A DNA stretch of 64,000 bases from assembly GCA_039545355.1 (NCBI GenBank), contig BCJJ01000011.1:330702-394701 (forward strand), read 5' to 3'. Source of the stretch: Trichosporon coremiiforme (Eukaryota > Basidiomycota > Tremellomycetes > Trichosporonales > Trichosporonaceae). Position numbers and translations under genes: made by a program. The notes beneath the pieces were generated by a model. That model had not been told where the DNA came from. It ran no database searches and saw only the letters and a list, made by a program, of their open reading frames with translations. This document shows, in pieces, positions 8,965-20,900 of this stretch. Position 1 is the first letter of the stretch; each line of letters opens with the position of its first letter.

Positions 8965-11403
8965 CTAATGCTGGAGGGCGCGGCGCCTCTCCGAGTGGTC
9001 GGGGACGGTGACGAGTTCCTCAAACTCGTCCTCGAGCATGGCCTGGCGCTCCTCCTCGACGGCGGCGAGGGCCATCTTGACGAGCTCGGGGCTGGTGGGG
9101 AGTGGGGCGGCGGGGCCGAACGGCGCTGTCGTCTCGTAGACAGTAGCGCCGTCGATCACGCCGGTCTTGAACTTGGACACGAGGCCGGGCGGGGTAGTGA
9201 GACCGAGCTCGTCGACGTCGTTGATGAACTTCTCGAGGTCGACCTTCGCCTGCGGGGGCAAGGGCCTCGTGGCGTCCTCTTCCTCAAGATGCCAGCGGAA
9301 ACGCATGCCACGGATAACGGCGTTCAGGTAGCGCTCGTCAGGGACAATGCGCCCCTCCTGCCCGGCGCCAGCGCGGTAGCGGGTCATGACTCGCTTGTGG
9401 ATGCGAAGGATCATCGACTCCGCGGCGGCTGTACGCGAGAGGTACACGTCCTCAGCGGGGACGAACCAGCCACGTCGCTGCTTGTTCTCGCCGCGGCCGC
9501 GACCAGCTTCCGCGCCAAACATGCGGATCACCGCAGTGAAAATCGAGAGGGGAAGGTACACCTCCTGCGGCTCGCGGACGCCGGGGTTCTCGCGACGGAA
9601 CTGGCCGACGAGACTGCTCTCGGCGTGCAGGGCCAAACCGAATACTCGCTGCGCAAGGTTGACCTTACCGACCGAGCCCAGTGCTTCAACGAGCGCGACA
9701 TACTCCGGCAACGGATGGACCTCCGGACGCAGGTTGCCGTTCTCGCCGCGAACCGACTGCAGGAACGGATGCAGCGCGTACGTGAGCTTGACGAGGCGGT
9801 CGATCTGCTCCGTCGACTGCAGGTGCTTGATGAGCGCGATGACCGAGCCCATGTTCGGCATGGCGGCGAGATCGTCCTTGCTCGAGCCCTGACGGCCAAT
9901 CGTGGTGCCACCAAAGAGGGCGTCGTCCGCGTTCTGCGCATACCCGTACTGCGCCGAGCGGTTCGAGGAGCGGAAGAAGACGTTCAGCGCCGTCGGCGAC
10001 CAGTCACGGAATGTTGACCGCATGTACGCTACCACTCGCGTGACCATAGACGGCTGCTTGAGCTGCGCGGCCGCGTACTTGATGAGCACGAGGCACGAGC
10101 GCCATGACAGCGGTCCAAGCATGTACTGGGCGGGTCCCTCTTCCTTCCTCTTCTCCTGTGCGCGCCTCGAGAGCTTCTCGGTCATCTCCGCCGCCTGCGA
10201 GTAGTTGGGCGGCGAGAGCATGAGCGAGACGAGGGCAACGTGAACCTGCGTGTTCGCCGTGTACGCCCAGGCGTTCGATCGCGGCTCTTCGGCAAAGTTC
10301 TCCGGGTATACTAAGGGGTACATGTTGGCCTTGGAGAACATGGCGAGGAGTGGCGGGATGTTGTTGATCGGAAGGGTGCGGGAGAGAATGGTATTCGCCA
10401 GTATCGCCAGTGCGCGCATAGTCGCAGCGTACTGTCTCGGGTGAACGGTGGTCGGGTCCATGTCGAGAGACTCAAGGATGAGCTCCAGGAGATCCGAGGT
10501 CGGGTGAGGAACAAGACTCGGCGGGCTCGTCGGGACGGGCATCGGGAACCCTCGCAGCCGCTCGTCGAGGGCGTGATGCTGCGGGTGCCAGAGATCCAAA
10601 CGGTCGTGCGGGCTGAGTGCCTCGCCCGGCCACCGCCAGGTTCGAACGCCAGAGAACCAGAGCTGGTGCAGTGGCGTGCTTTTCGGCTTGTGACGGGGAG
10701 GGCCGCCACCGCGGTAGAAGTCCTCCAGGTCCGCACCTTCAGCTATCCGACCCTCAATGATCCAATCTTCGACGAGGCCGACGAACGCCTTGGCGGCAAT
10801 GTCTGGACGATCCTCAGCGACTGCTTGGCGGATAACAAGGTCGTAGAGCGTTTTCGGTCGGGTCAAATGCCGGCGTTGCATTGTCTCGAGCAGTACGAGA
10901 ACATCCGCTAGCCGTGAGGGGATTTCGAGGGGCTGCTGGTCCTCGATGGACGGCTGCTGCGTACTCGATATCGCCTGTATCGGGACCTTCTTCACTTTCC
11001 GCACGGTGTGGTTCTTTTTAAAGCAGATGACACTCATCGTTCGGTCTCTGATCATCGCTTCCCCCTTCATGAACTCGGCGGCGGTCTGAATAGCCAGCGG
11101 TCCCCCGCGTTTGGTACGGCGGATAATGTGATGAAGGATAACATGTCGGTCGAGGGAGGACAGCTGGTCCTCGTCGAAGCCGTTCTTCTCGATCTCGCGC
11201 ATTAAGCCGCCGTACGAGCCGTAGACTCCATCGTGCAAGGTCGGCAGTAGCCGGCGCAGCTCGCGGCTGGAATCACGAGCCCGCCGCTTCGATACGGTTC
11301 GGGGGCGAGACGGCCCAGCGCCGTTGTCGTCGTGTACGCGGCGGTAAAGCACCGAGGCGTGTGTTGGCGCAGGTGCCGTTATGCGCCATGATCTTGCCAG
11401 CAT
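8965..11403 (-). CDS. Large PPR/helical-repeat-like mitochondrial protein
   Basis: One uninterrupted exon of 812 residues. The start (11401-11403) gives an Arg/Ser/Ala-rich, acid-free N-terminus, MLARSWRITAPAPTHASVLY, typical of a mitochondrial presequence. The body is alpha-helical. It includes segments such as ALVEALGSVGKVNLAQRVFG (about residues 568-590) that fit a pentatricopeptide-repeat consensus, and LYDLVIRQAVAEDRPDIAAKA earlier (about 180-200). The likely role is binding organelle RNA for processing or translation, by analogy with fungal PPR proteins; I cannot name an orthologue. It converges on the NMNAT-like gene with a 117-nt gap and is divergent to the PNRC-like gene. Confidence 0.75.
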   Translation of the reverse strand: MLARSWRITAPAPTHASVLYRRVHDDNGAGPSRPRTVSKRRARDSSRELRRLLPTLHDGVYGSYGGLMREIEKNGFDEDQLSSLDRHVILHHIIRRTKRGGPLAIQTAAEFMKGEAMIRDRTMSVICFKKNHTVRKVKKVPIQAISSTQQPSIEDQQPLEIPSRLADVLVLLETMQRRHLTRPKTLYDLVIRQAVAEDRPDIAAKAFVGLVEDWIIEGRIAEGADLEDFYRGGGPPRHKPKSTPLHQLWFSGVRTWRWPGEALSPHDRLDLWHPQHHALDERLRGFPMPVPTSPPSLVPHPTSDLLELILESLDMDPTTVHPRQYAATMRALAILANTILSRTLPINNIPPLLAMFSKANMYPLVYPENFAEEPRSNAWAYTANTQVHVALVSLMLSPPNYSQAAEMTEKLSRRAQEKRKEEGPAQYMLGPLSWRSCLVLIKYAAAQLKQPSMVTRVVAYMRSTFRDWSPTALNVFFRSSNRSAQYGYAQNADDALFGGTTIGRQGSSKDDLAAMPNMGSVIALIKHLQSTEQIDRLVKLTYALHPFLQSVRGENGNLRPEVHPLPEYVALVEALGSVGKVNLAQRVFGLALHAESSLVGQFRRENPGVREPQEVYLPLSIFTAVIRMFGAEAGRGRGENKQRRGWFVPAEDVYLSRTAAAESMILRIHKRVMTRYRAGAGQEGRIVPDERYLNAVIRGMRFRWHLEEEDATRPLPPQAKVDLEKFINDVDELGLTTPPGLVSKFKTGVIDGATVYETTAPFGPAAPLPTSPELVKMALAAVEEERQAMLEDEFEELVTVPDHSERRRALQH

Positions 11404-11696
11404 CCTGGACTAGAGCATGTCGCGGTCGTTGGTGGGAACGGGTGCTTGCGATCTCAAAACTCACTCTGTCAGCGAAATCAGAATTCGGACTCGGACAACG
11501 ACGGACGGTTTGGGAAAAGTGTCCCTGAAACTGTCACGTGGGCAAAGCTGAGGTTGTCAGGCTCTTTTCTTCCCACAAGCACACAGCACACAGCTTGGGT
11601 GGCGTGAATTGAGTCGTCGTCGCCGCCGCTTCTTCTCTCCTCCATATCCACCATTGTTACCTATCCATTGTACCATCCACTCCCTCGACGACGCTG

Positions 11697-12551
11697 ATGT
11701 TCAGCATGAGTCATCCTGCACTCCTCTCAAGACCCCCGAACGCCAAGCAATATCACTCCCACTCTCATCCTCACTCTCACTCTCCATCACCCAACCCAGC
11801 CCCCGCCCACATCCATCACCCACGACCAAGGATGCCCGCGGACCCAGCCGTCAAGGATCAATCGTCTCCCAGGAAGCGTAACCATGGCCGCCGGAGGGCA
11901 GACGCCCGGAAGAACGCTTCCGTGAGCAAGACGGATACTGCCGAAACCACCCCGAACGAGGACGAGGAACTGTTTGATATCCTGGGAGTCTCCAAGGCAC
12001 CCCAGCAACAGTCCCGTCTTCAGCCTGGTCTCTTGCCGATCCCCCAGTCTCAGACTGCCCAGAATGACAAGAAGCGTACCCGGTCCAAGAACAAGAACAA
12101 CCGCAAGTCCCCTCCTCGTGCGGAGCCTCTCGACGTCTCCGACCTCTCCAAGTCTTTACCCACTTCTTTCCTCGCCAACCAGCAGTGGGACATGCCTGCG
12201 CCTGTCGGCGCCCAGCAGCTCACCTGGCAGCAGATGGACTCGCCCTCTGCCACGCCGTTGAAGCCTGCGAAGAAGACCCGTAATGCCAAGCCTAGAGCCT
12301 CCTGCGACCTCGACACGACCAACTTTTACGCGAACCACCGTGCGCAGCATGCGCCTGTACCCGTACATGCTCCGCAGACGCCGCCCCGAGTACCTGTACC
12401 CCATTCCGACGCGATTACCCTCCCGATCGTTGGCGAGTTCCCTCGCATCAACAAGATGCCGATGGCCGCTGGACCCAAGTACGCTGGACCCACGTTCCAC
12501 AACTCGCCCGCGTCCGGCTCACTGCCGCAGCCCGATCTCGACGACTTTTAA
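11697..12551 (+). CDS. PNRC/Edc1-type disordered protein, candidate mRNA-decapping activator
   Basis: A single exon of 284 residues, almost wholly disordered: His/Ser/Pro-rich at the start (SHSHPHSHS), then a basic KKRTRSKNKNNRKS stretch. The informative part is the C-terminus, YAGPTFHNSPASGSLPQP at residues 262-279, followed by an acidic DLDDF end. This fits the short linear motif of the PNRC family and yeast Edc1/Edc2 ('YAG.xF..sP....LP.P'), which binds the EVH1 fold of Dcp1 and activates Dcp2. The inferred role is therefore stimulation of mRNA decapping in the cytoplasm. The methionine at residue 4 is an equally good start. The gene is divergent to the PPR-like gene (293-bp gap). Confidence 0.62.
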   Translation: MFSMSHPALLSRPPNAKQYHSHSHPHSHSPSPNPAPAHIHHPRPRMPADPAVKDQSSPRKRNHGRRRADARKNASVSKTDTAETTPNEDEELFDILGVSKAPQQQSRLQPGLLPIPQSQTAQNDKKRTRSKNKNNRKSPPRAEPLDVSDLSKSLPTSFLANQQWDMPAPVGAQQLTWQQMDSPSATPLKPAKKTRNAKPRASCDLDTTNFYANHRAQHAPVPVHAPQTPPRVPVPHSDAITLPIVGEFPRINKMPMAAGPKYAGPTFHNSPASGSLPQPDLDDF

Positions 12552-15016
12552 GTCTACGACCTACGCTCTTACAATCTCCTCCTTGCTCTCTTGCCGACAA
12601 TTGTATTTGTACCAACGCACCCAACGTATCCACGTATCAGACCGACTCGTATCTCTCGCTCTCTCATCTCGATCTCGACATCATTTTGTTGTTTGTTTTG
12701 CAAGTTAGTTACGTACGAATCGACCTGACCGACAGCCGCGGGCACCCATTTATTACCGCCCGCAACCAACAGCAGCCAGCTCAACAGCATACTAGCATGC
12801 TAGCAGCACAGCCAGCAGCCAACCCATCTACACTACACTACAATATCAAATCAATCTGCAATCTGCATGGAGTAGGAGTACCCATCTCAATATCAAGTAG
12901 TTTACCACCGACAAGCAACCCCAGCAGCCTCAACTGCTGCCTGGCGGACACACCGAGTTATGCATAACCATTACTCAACTGGACATGAGCAGTTACTAAC
13001 ATCTGGGCTAATCTAACGTCACAGAAGCGCGGTATCGGCTGACCCGTCGCAGATAACAAGACCGGAAGGAGGCAATGGACACCAGTGCTGATTCTGCAGT
13101 GCGTAGCTAACGGGCAGTGTTGACCAGCTTCAGCGTTACGGCCCAGTAGCAGAGTGTGACGATATCCCTGATCCACGACTTTCGTACGTCGTCGTCTGCG
13201 CCCAGATTTGGGAAATGCTAGTGGAAGGTTCTGGGGTTGGTGAGAGGGTTCGACACAGCAGCGGCTCGGCCACGGATGACTAACGGATATGGGCGCGGTA
13301 GAATCTTAATCTGCGAGAGCTTGTCTGCTGCTTTCGTACACGGGCACTGCTATGCGGCAGCTGGCAGGAGTCAAGCGGCGGTTCGAGGCAGTGCACGAGT
13401 GCGGCAGGGGTCGAAAATCCTCCCCGTCTGAGTCATCCTCGACTCCGATGTAACGGTACTCGGTCACTGGCCATTGTGGCACAACCTTGGCGACACCAGT
13501 GCGGCAGCAAACTTCGCTAACCCGGCCGCTCACCCACTTCTGTGCAGCTCTGCACCCCCTGGTAGGTGCCGCCGGTCGGCTTACCATGCCGCGGATGTGG
13601 TTTGTAACTCGTGCATCGGAGGATTCTGCCGCTAGAGCACGCAGACTGATCGCCGCGTCTCACCTTGCCCTGCCGATCTCCACTGCCGCTCCATGACGAG
13701 CGTACTTCCCGTCGATCCCGTCCCAGGTTTGTGGCATTCTGCAGCCTCTATGTTTATGAACCAGCGTCACCGATCATCTTGTACGCGGCTCGAGTGAAGC
13801 ACGTTCAGCGAACTATGGGAGGCGGAGCTGCGACGATTGCACCCGTGGCAGATTCGCTATGAGACACAGCTGTCATATGGTGTCGAGCGCTGTTGCACAG
13901 TTGTCAAGGGCGTGATGGAAACGTTTCGGACGCGGACAGCTACCGCCTTGGAGTGTTATCAACATCCAGGCGTGGCTAAGTGGCTAACACCGTGCGGGTG
14001 GTCACCTATCGAATATCGTGCCCTTCCCAACAGCTCCCCTGCACCCTCACAGTTGAGAACTTTGTGGCGAGAAGCGTTCGTGTCGACCACGACGACCTTC
14101 TATCCTGTATTCAGAGGAGTAGCCGTGCGCCTTGTCGCGCTTCTTACCCTGCATCCTTCGGCTTCGCTCCTTGTCTGTTGTGCCTCACTCAACCTCGAGG
14201 TAGAAGCTCAACAGCCTCGGTCTAATCAGCTCTTTCTTCCTCGACAACTGGACAGAGGGGCGGATCAACTTGTCAGTTCTTATCTGCAACGACACACTTG
14301 TTTCCGCTCTACAGTCATATAGCTGCGACCACCAGTAGACCATTGCTTCCTCCTGTCTCACCGGTGACTTCTTGTAAGACGTCCTGCCCTTCCTCAGCAC
14401 TGCAGCATAAGCTGATGCCCAGCGCAGCTGCACCGCAAGCGCTCGCCGACTCGTCATGCCCGCTCGCGCAGTGACGGAGTTTCCTGCACTCTGACGACTG
14501 ACACTGCCACGAAAACAGTCCGTCTCGACTGCCACACTCACTACCCAAAGAGCACGCCAGAACCAAACTATTGCCCGACTGTCCGGCGTCTGACGTCATG
14601 GCACGCGCACAGCATGCAGACATGTACCAGTACACCTGCACATGCACGATCGGCACCGTTTACGTAACCGCAACAAAGTGCCCGTCTGCGTGTCCGCGTG
14701 CCATAATCGCCGAGACGTAGCCTGGTCCTCCGAGGGTGTGCCGTACGCGTCCGCTTGTGGCTATTCCTCACTGGGATGTTCTGGGCTGTGCGTGATGCTC
14801 GCTGGAGTATGGAGCGCGAAGGTTGTTCTGCTTTTGGCCGCAGGAACTCCGCACCCACATGTGCCTACTGCATCGATGTGCCTCGGTTGCCTTAAGTGCC
14901 TGCTGTGCCTTCGGCGACATACCAGTAATGCCCGCGAAAAAGTTGGGACAGAGTTGCTGCTGAAGCTGCCCTAGTTGTGCCAGACATTGCCCAGCGCCTG
15001 AAGTGGGAATTGGGCG

Positions 15017-15052
15017 CGAGCTTGTCCTCGAGCTTGTCCCCGAGCTTGTTTC
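15017..15052. repeat. 12-bp tandem repeat, three units
   Basis: Three consecutive 12-mers: CGAGCTTGTCCT, CGAGCTTGTCCC and CGAGCTTGTTTC. They lie in non-coding sequence. Confidence 0.9.
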
Positions 15053-16506
15053 GACGACTGAATATCCGCGGCCAACCTTGATACAATCTGCATCAAGCAT
15101 GGCCATGTGTGGCCTAGTCCTGGCCAAGAACGTGGTTCTGACGTGTGCACACCACGTATGCCCGTTACGCACCTCGATGTGCGAGAACTGGGAGCAAGGA
15201 TAGGCTCGACTGAATGCCAAAAGAGACGATAGACTTCGACCCACCCTCCGTTCCGTACATACTCCGAGGACGTTCATGTCCGGATGTGGTGAATCAAGAT
15301 GCCATCTGCGGATCTGCGATCTGCTATGCGGGCCGCCTGGAGTCGGAAACGTGTTGCAATTGTTGCAATGTCGCAGGTTTGTGGCTCGGCATCACGTTCC
15401 AACCCAAAGTTGCAGCTTGGCGCTTTCGTGGGATGTGCCACTCGTCAAATCTCCGCAATTGTGACTTGGGTCCAGCGGAATGGTGACCGCAGCGTCGGAT
15501 TTGCGGTACTTGATCACGCCGGGAAGCTAGTGATTCTTCGAGAATGTGGAAAATCGCTGCGCCGCCGCAGCTCCAGCGCACCCAGCGACCCGGCCAGTCA
15601 CGCTTCTGCCTGTTTCTGAGTGTTCTGCGCCCTCCGTTACCCCGTACCCTCCGTACCCTCCGTGCGCTCACGCCCTCCGCGCCCACCCGGCCCGTAGCGT
15701 CTGCCAATCTGAGGGCGGCGGCGCCAGCTTCCGCCGGGCGCTCCGGACAACACCAGGCGTTCCACTTACAGTGCGCTAACACGCCAGGTTCATCGACAGG
15801 AACCGCGGCGGCGCCGGAGGTCGAGTTCCAGACATCCAAGTGCGCAGACGCTGGGGCGTTCGGGCGTTCGGGCCTGGTCATGCATACCATTCATGATTCA
15901 GGCTGCAGCAGAAGGGCGCAGGTTTGTCGGCCTATCGGCGCTCTGGCCGGCAGGATTTGTTTAACGAGAAAACAAGAGACAAACATGCTGGACAGGACGT
16001 TTGCAGGTTCAAAAAACCAAAGGTAAACGAAGGCGGCAGGCGGACCTGGTGCCTCACACGAGCTTTCTATGTGCTGCATTCGGCGAGACGAGCACGCAAC
16101 TGCGAAATGAAGGGCGTGGCACCCTGGCCTCCTGCGCCAGAGAAACGCCTAGAGGCTGAAGCTGGCTGAAGCTGGGCTGAAGCAGACTCGGGCTGCACGT
16201 GGAACGGCGCACGGCGCACCCCTGCTTGTGAAACTGGACGAGTCGCGAGAAGTGCTCCGCCGCAGCGTGCGATGCCTGGACGCAGTCCGCGGACACACAG
16301 ACGCAGCAGCTCGGCCCGCCTATCCGCCCTCGACCCCGAGCGGCGGAGCCCGGACAGCCCGAAGCACCCGGCGACGCCAGAGCACCAGCGAAGATCCAAC
16401 ATCTGGGACATGTCTCATTGCTAGCGTGGTCGTGCTTTTAGAGTCATGAGCTCGCAATGAAGAAAGGCTCACGCCTCAGAGCTCAGCAGACTCTCTGCCC
16501 TTGCCC

Positions 16507-16530
16507 CGCGACCGCGACCGCGACCGCGAC
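16507..16530. repeat. Hexamer tandem repeat (CGCGAC)x4
   Basis: Four perfect copies of CGCGAC at the beginning of the pyrimidine-rich leader region of the RhoGEF gene. Confidence 0.9.
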
Positions 16531-17918
16531 CCCTGCTTACCCTCCTTTCTTCACCCTGCACACCTCACGCTCACGCACCTCGACCTGAGCAAGGTGCCAG
16601 CCCAGGTCCTGCGGTCCTGTCCAGGTCCTGCCCTCCTAATCTCCTACCCTCTTTGCGATCCTGCGATCCTGCACCTCCTGGCTCTCCAGTCTCCAGCTCG
16701 CCAGCACTTGTTCCCAAGCATCTCTCGACTCCCAGCTCCCATCACCCTCGTACCCTCGCCGCCATCACCCTCACCCCTGCATAACCGGCTTCACCATTCA
16801 CTCAACGGAGGCAGTTTTCATATCGCCCTCATCCGTCCATTCATGACCCCAGACACTAGATCACCTTTTCTGACACCTGCTACCAAACCACGTCTGTTCG
16901 TCTATCAGCTGTGCGACTCCGACTCCGACTCTGTACGCCCGAGCTAGCTGGCTGGCATTCTAGCAATCGACATCCCCCCTCCTCTTCGACCCTCCCAATC
17001 AATCTCCAATCTCCAATCTCAGAATAACGACCAAACAAACGCCTGCATACATCCCAAGCAATTGTCTCGCACCGTGACAATCGCGACCAACCAACACGTG
17101 TAACGCTCCTTCAAACCCACCCACCAACAGCCCTTGACCCCCTCTCCTCCAAAGCAGTGCCCAAGCACTCCTACGCGTCTGCGCGCTTTGTTCCCCGCCT
17201 GAACTCTTGTTTACAGCTGTGCTGTTAGCTCCACAGTCAAATCATCGCGCTTCCCCTGGCCTGCCTGACTCTGTCGCTGCTGTCATCTGAAATCATCGAC
17301 CTTCATTCCGGCAGCCTCCAAGTCACCAAAGGTGAGTTTAGCCATCACTTGACCTCTCCTCTGTGCATCACACTTGCTCGCGCGTCTCTCCACCCTCCTA
17401 CGCCGCAGTTCCAGCACCTGCATGTTACTGTCGTCAACGCTGCCCGCTCGACAACTCCCATCTTTCAACCACCGCTCTAAACGATCCCGCCCGACGGTGC
17501 ACTTGCCTCATCCGCCAAGCAATCGAACCCTACCGGCCCAGGTCTCGCTCTCAAAAACGACTCTACCCCCTGCGCTTCCTCTCTTCCTCCCTCCGAGCTC
17601 GACGCGATCCGTTGTCCTGTGCGCCCATCGCTGACTCTGTGCCAAGACGGACCACACAGCTTTCTCTGTTGCTGAAGATATCTGTGCAAAGTTGTCAGAG
17701 AGAACCGAGATAGCGTAAGTCGCTTAAACGACGAAGTGCGATGGGTCTGTGCTTACGCTGTGTACAGTCTAGTGGATTTCCCCCTCCGCACGTCGCGTCA
17801 TCGACTGGTTTAGTGGCGTCGATAGCGAGGAAACAGGTACGGCCGTCGACGAGACAAGACGAAGGTGGGACGTCGAAAGCTGACCCGATCGCACAGATCC
17901 ACACAACATTCTATCAGC

Positions 17919-20900
17919 ATGTTCGACGACCAGTCTGTTGCCGGCCCAAGCAAGCCGCGTATGCCTACCCGAGTCCCACCTCAACCACCCGTGCACGACG
18001 ACTTGAGCGGCCTCGCCCGGTCTCCGAACATGTTTAGCACACCCGACTTTTCCGACACACGGTACCGTACCGCAAAGGTTGACATGAGTCGTCGCCCACA
18101 CAGCACCTACCCAACAACCGGTGACGAACCTGTGTTTCACTTGCCGCGCAAGTACACTGATCCCACCCCCCACACGGCTGCGCCGTACGAGCCTCCCAGC
18201 CCGAATCCGTCGTCTCCCTCTGCTCAACTTGACGTTGATCTCGACGTGTATTCGCAGGAGTATTACGACGTCGAGGACGATCTTCGCCAACCTTCGCTGA
18301 GCATCGTGACTTCCTCCACCGTCGACTCGACGACGAGCTCGCCCTCTATCCCAGACACGACCTACACGTACGGAACAGAACGGTTCGATCGGAAGCAACA
18401 ACTTGAGCCCGAGCCTCGAGTCATCCGCATGAGGACCAATACTGGGCGTCAAAACGCGTACTCGTCTGCAGAGTCGAGCCTCGCTTCGGGCGCGTACTCG
18501 GGGCAGTTCTCCTACCACGCCTACAGCGACAACACACATCCCCAACCCCCGGTTCCGGACATCAACCTCAGCTCACCGATACGTTCGCACCAGGCGATGG
18601 AGCATGATCTCGCATCCACCAACAGCTGCACCGACACATCCAACACATCCGGTACTGCCTTTTCACCAGGTGTCTACGCCCAGTCTTGGCGATCACCCGT
18701 CATGAACCGCGCTCGTAGCCACTCTGAGACGACGACAGAGTCTACGGACGACACGACCGACTCGGCATCAGGCTGTGACCGGCTATCGCAAGCATTCGCA
18801 AGCTCCTTTGGCTACTTGGGCGAGTCGCCGCGACCGTGGGACTCGCTCATCTCGGAGCCCACTGCGCTCGCCCTCGTCGACGATGGCAGGAGTAAAATTC
18901 TCAACGTCCAGCAGATTGAGGCTATGGGCGGCCTCCCGACGTTGGCACGGATGTCTGAGAACGAACTTTTGCGGCTCCCGCGCTACACGCACCTGCTTCT
19001 TTCCGGCATTGGTCCCGACATCATGACCGTGCTTCCTCAGCTCTTGGACGTTTTGTCCACGACCCTCGTGGTTCTGGATATTTCGGACAACAACCTCGGT
19101 ACCTTGCCGACGGGGCTGAGACACTGTACGGCACTCGAAGAGCTTAACATGTCTGGAAATCCGCTGCGTGCGCTTCCTCCGTTCCTTGCCGACTGCCAGC
19201 AGCTGCGCCTGTTTGCGGCCGACAACTGTTTGCTCACGACCCTTCCCCAGGAGCTCTCGACGTTGCAGAGCCTGCACACGCTGTGCATTCGAGGAAATCG
19301 CATGGTGGTTCTGCCGTCTTGGATCTGCCTACTCACTCGCCTCGAGGCGCTGCGTATCGATAACAATCCGTTCGCTCCGCAATGGCGTTCGATTGTCGCA
19401 CCTATCTTGACGTCGACGCTGGCCCAGAATTCGCCTTACCCCTCGCACTCGCGCACTGCGTCGGCTCAGTCGTCTGTTCACTCGTTAAGCATGGGCTCTG
19501 TTCGATCGTCTCACGCTTCCGTGACGAACCTCGTCGCATCGTCTGCCAGCTCTATCACGAATGACTCGTCGCTCGGTATCGGCTACCCCAGCGAGCCTAG
19601 CACTCCTTCGCGTTCGGTTACGCCTGCCGCAGGCATTGACGACACCCCCACCGCTGGACCGATTCAGTCATTACGGACGACTCGTGCAGCTCCCAGGCCG
19701 CCCATCCCGGTCATGCCGCCCCAGCAGACTAACGGTTCTCGGGCACCCAACCGCAGTGCCTCGCACCCCCAGCCGTCTTCCGAGATCTTCACTCCGTCTG
19801 AGCGCATGTCGGGCACGGGACCGTCACGACGAGTCCAGAGCGCCGTTGGGCCCGGCGGCCAGCCGGGCACGGCCACTCCGGACGACTCGGAGGACGGTAG
19901 CGGCAAACACAAGTGGGGCTTCCTCCGAAAGGTCTCCATATCGCGTCTGCGGGCGGAGAAGGACTACACGGCGCAGCTGAACGCTTCGGCCGCCGCCAAC
20001 ATCTCGTCGATGCCGACACTGCCGCACACTCACTCGGCTCCCAACATCAAGCCTCGACGACCAACCTTGACGTCTGGGTGGTCGACCTCTGTCGTGCCTA
20101 CGCGATCCCACAACCTTACTCCAGGATCTGCGGAGAGTGCCCCTGTTTCACCTCCGAACGGCCTCTCTACGTCCGCCTCGAGTCTCCCGCACATCAACAC
20201 ACACAACCTTGCCCCCTCGTCTTACGGCGCTGCGGCGGCCATGCGACGAAACAAGCGCCGCAGTTTCCTCCCCATCGACCCCAGCCCGCCTTCGCTCAAC
20301 GGTGTTTCGATCCCCTCGCTCTCCCCGTTAATGGCGCCGCAAGCTACGCTGGTGGACCATGAGGCGGCTTACGCGGCCGCGCCTGTGACGGACGACAACG
20401 CCATGGAGACGCTTGGTGACGAGCCCGAGGCCCGCGGCACTTCCATTCGTGCCCCCTCATCGGCTGCGACGCACCACGAGATGGAGGTCGCTGCCATGGA
20501 CCAGGAAGCGCGCTACACCCGAGGACTCGAGTCGATCAAGAGCTACCTCCGAGATCTGTACGAGCTGTCCTTGCCTGCGCTCGAGCCCTATGGCGGGTTC
20601 GAGGTCGTGGAGGGCGCCATGTTCAACCCGATCTCGCCCCTTTCCGACCACGCGAGCCTGCGGGACTCGACACAGTCGCGCCAGCCGACGATGGAGAGTG
20701 TCACTCGCGACTCGATGCGCGGCCACTCGATGATCAGCGTCGCCAGCGAGCGGAGATCGACTGCGGTCGACCCCGCCGACCTGCCGTCTGCCCAGGTCAA
20801 GCGGTTCAAGGATGACAAGTCGAAGCGTGCTGGTGTCATCAGGGAGATCTTCGAGACGGAGAAGACATATGTCCGCGGTCTCCAGGAGCTCATCGCGATT

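Larger units (their letters stand above)
12552..17918. other. 5.3-kb gene-free stretch, including a long spliced leader for the RhoGEF gene
   Basis: No frame here has coding character or recognisable similarity. The first few hundred bases are probably 3' UTR. From about 16500 the plus strand becomes strongly pyrimidine-rich, like the leaders of other genes in this window. It contains a convincing leader intron at 17715-17767 (GTAAGT...CAG) and a possible second donor GTGAGT near 17332. Short upstream ATGs occur, for example near 17739 inside the leader intron. Small tandem repeats are listed separately. Confidence 0.55.

Noticed and set aside
8911..10017. 368-codon plus frame over the PPR-like gene
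   Set aside because: Shadow frame with no folded-domain signature; the minus strand has a full-length open frame with a targeting sequence.
13245..13275. GGGTTCGA match to a tRNA B box
   Set aside because: The complementary arm of the T stem and the rest of the cloverleaf are missing.
13975..14030. Sequence resembling a tRNA D-arm (TGGCTAAGTGGCTAACACC)
   Set aside because: No T-arm with GGTTCRANNCC and no acceptor pairing follows, so no tRNA can be folded.
15544..16026. 160-codon plus frame in the long gene-free region
   Set aside because: Arises from CCT/CCG-type short repeats and shows no folded or conserved segment.
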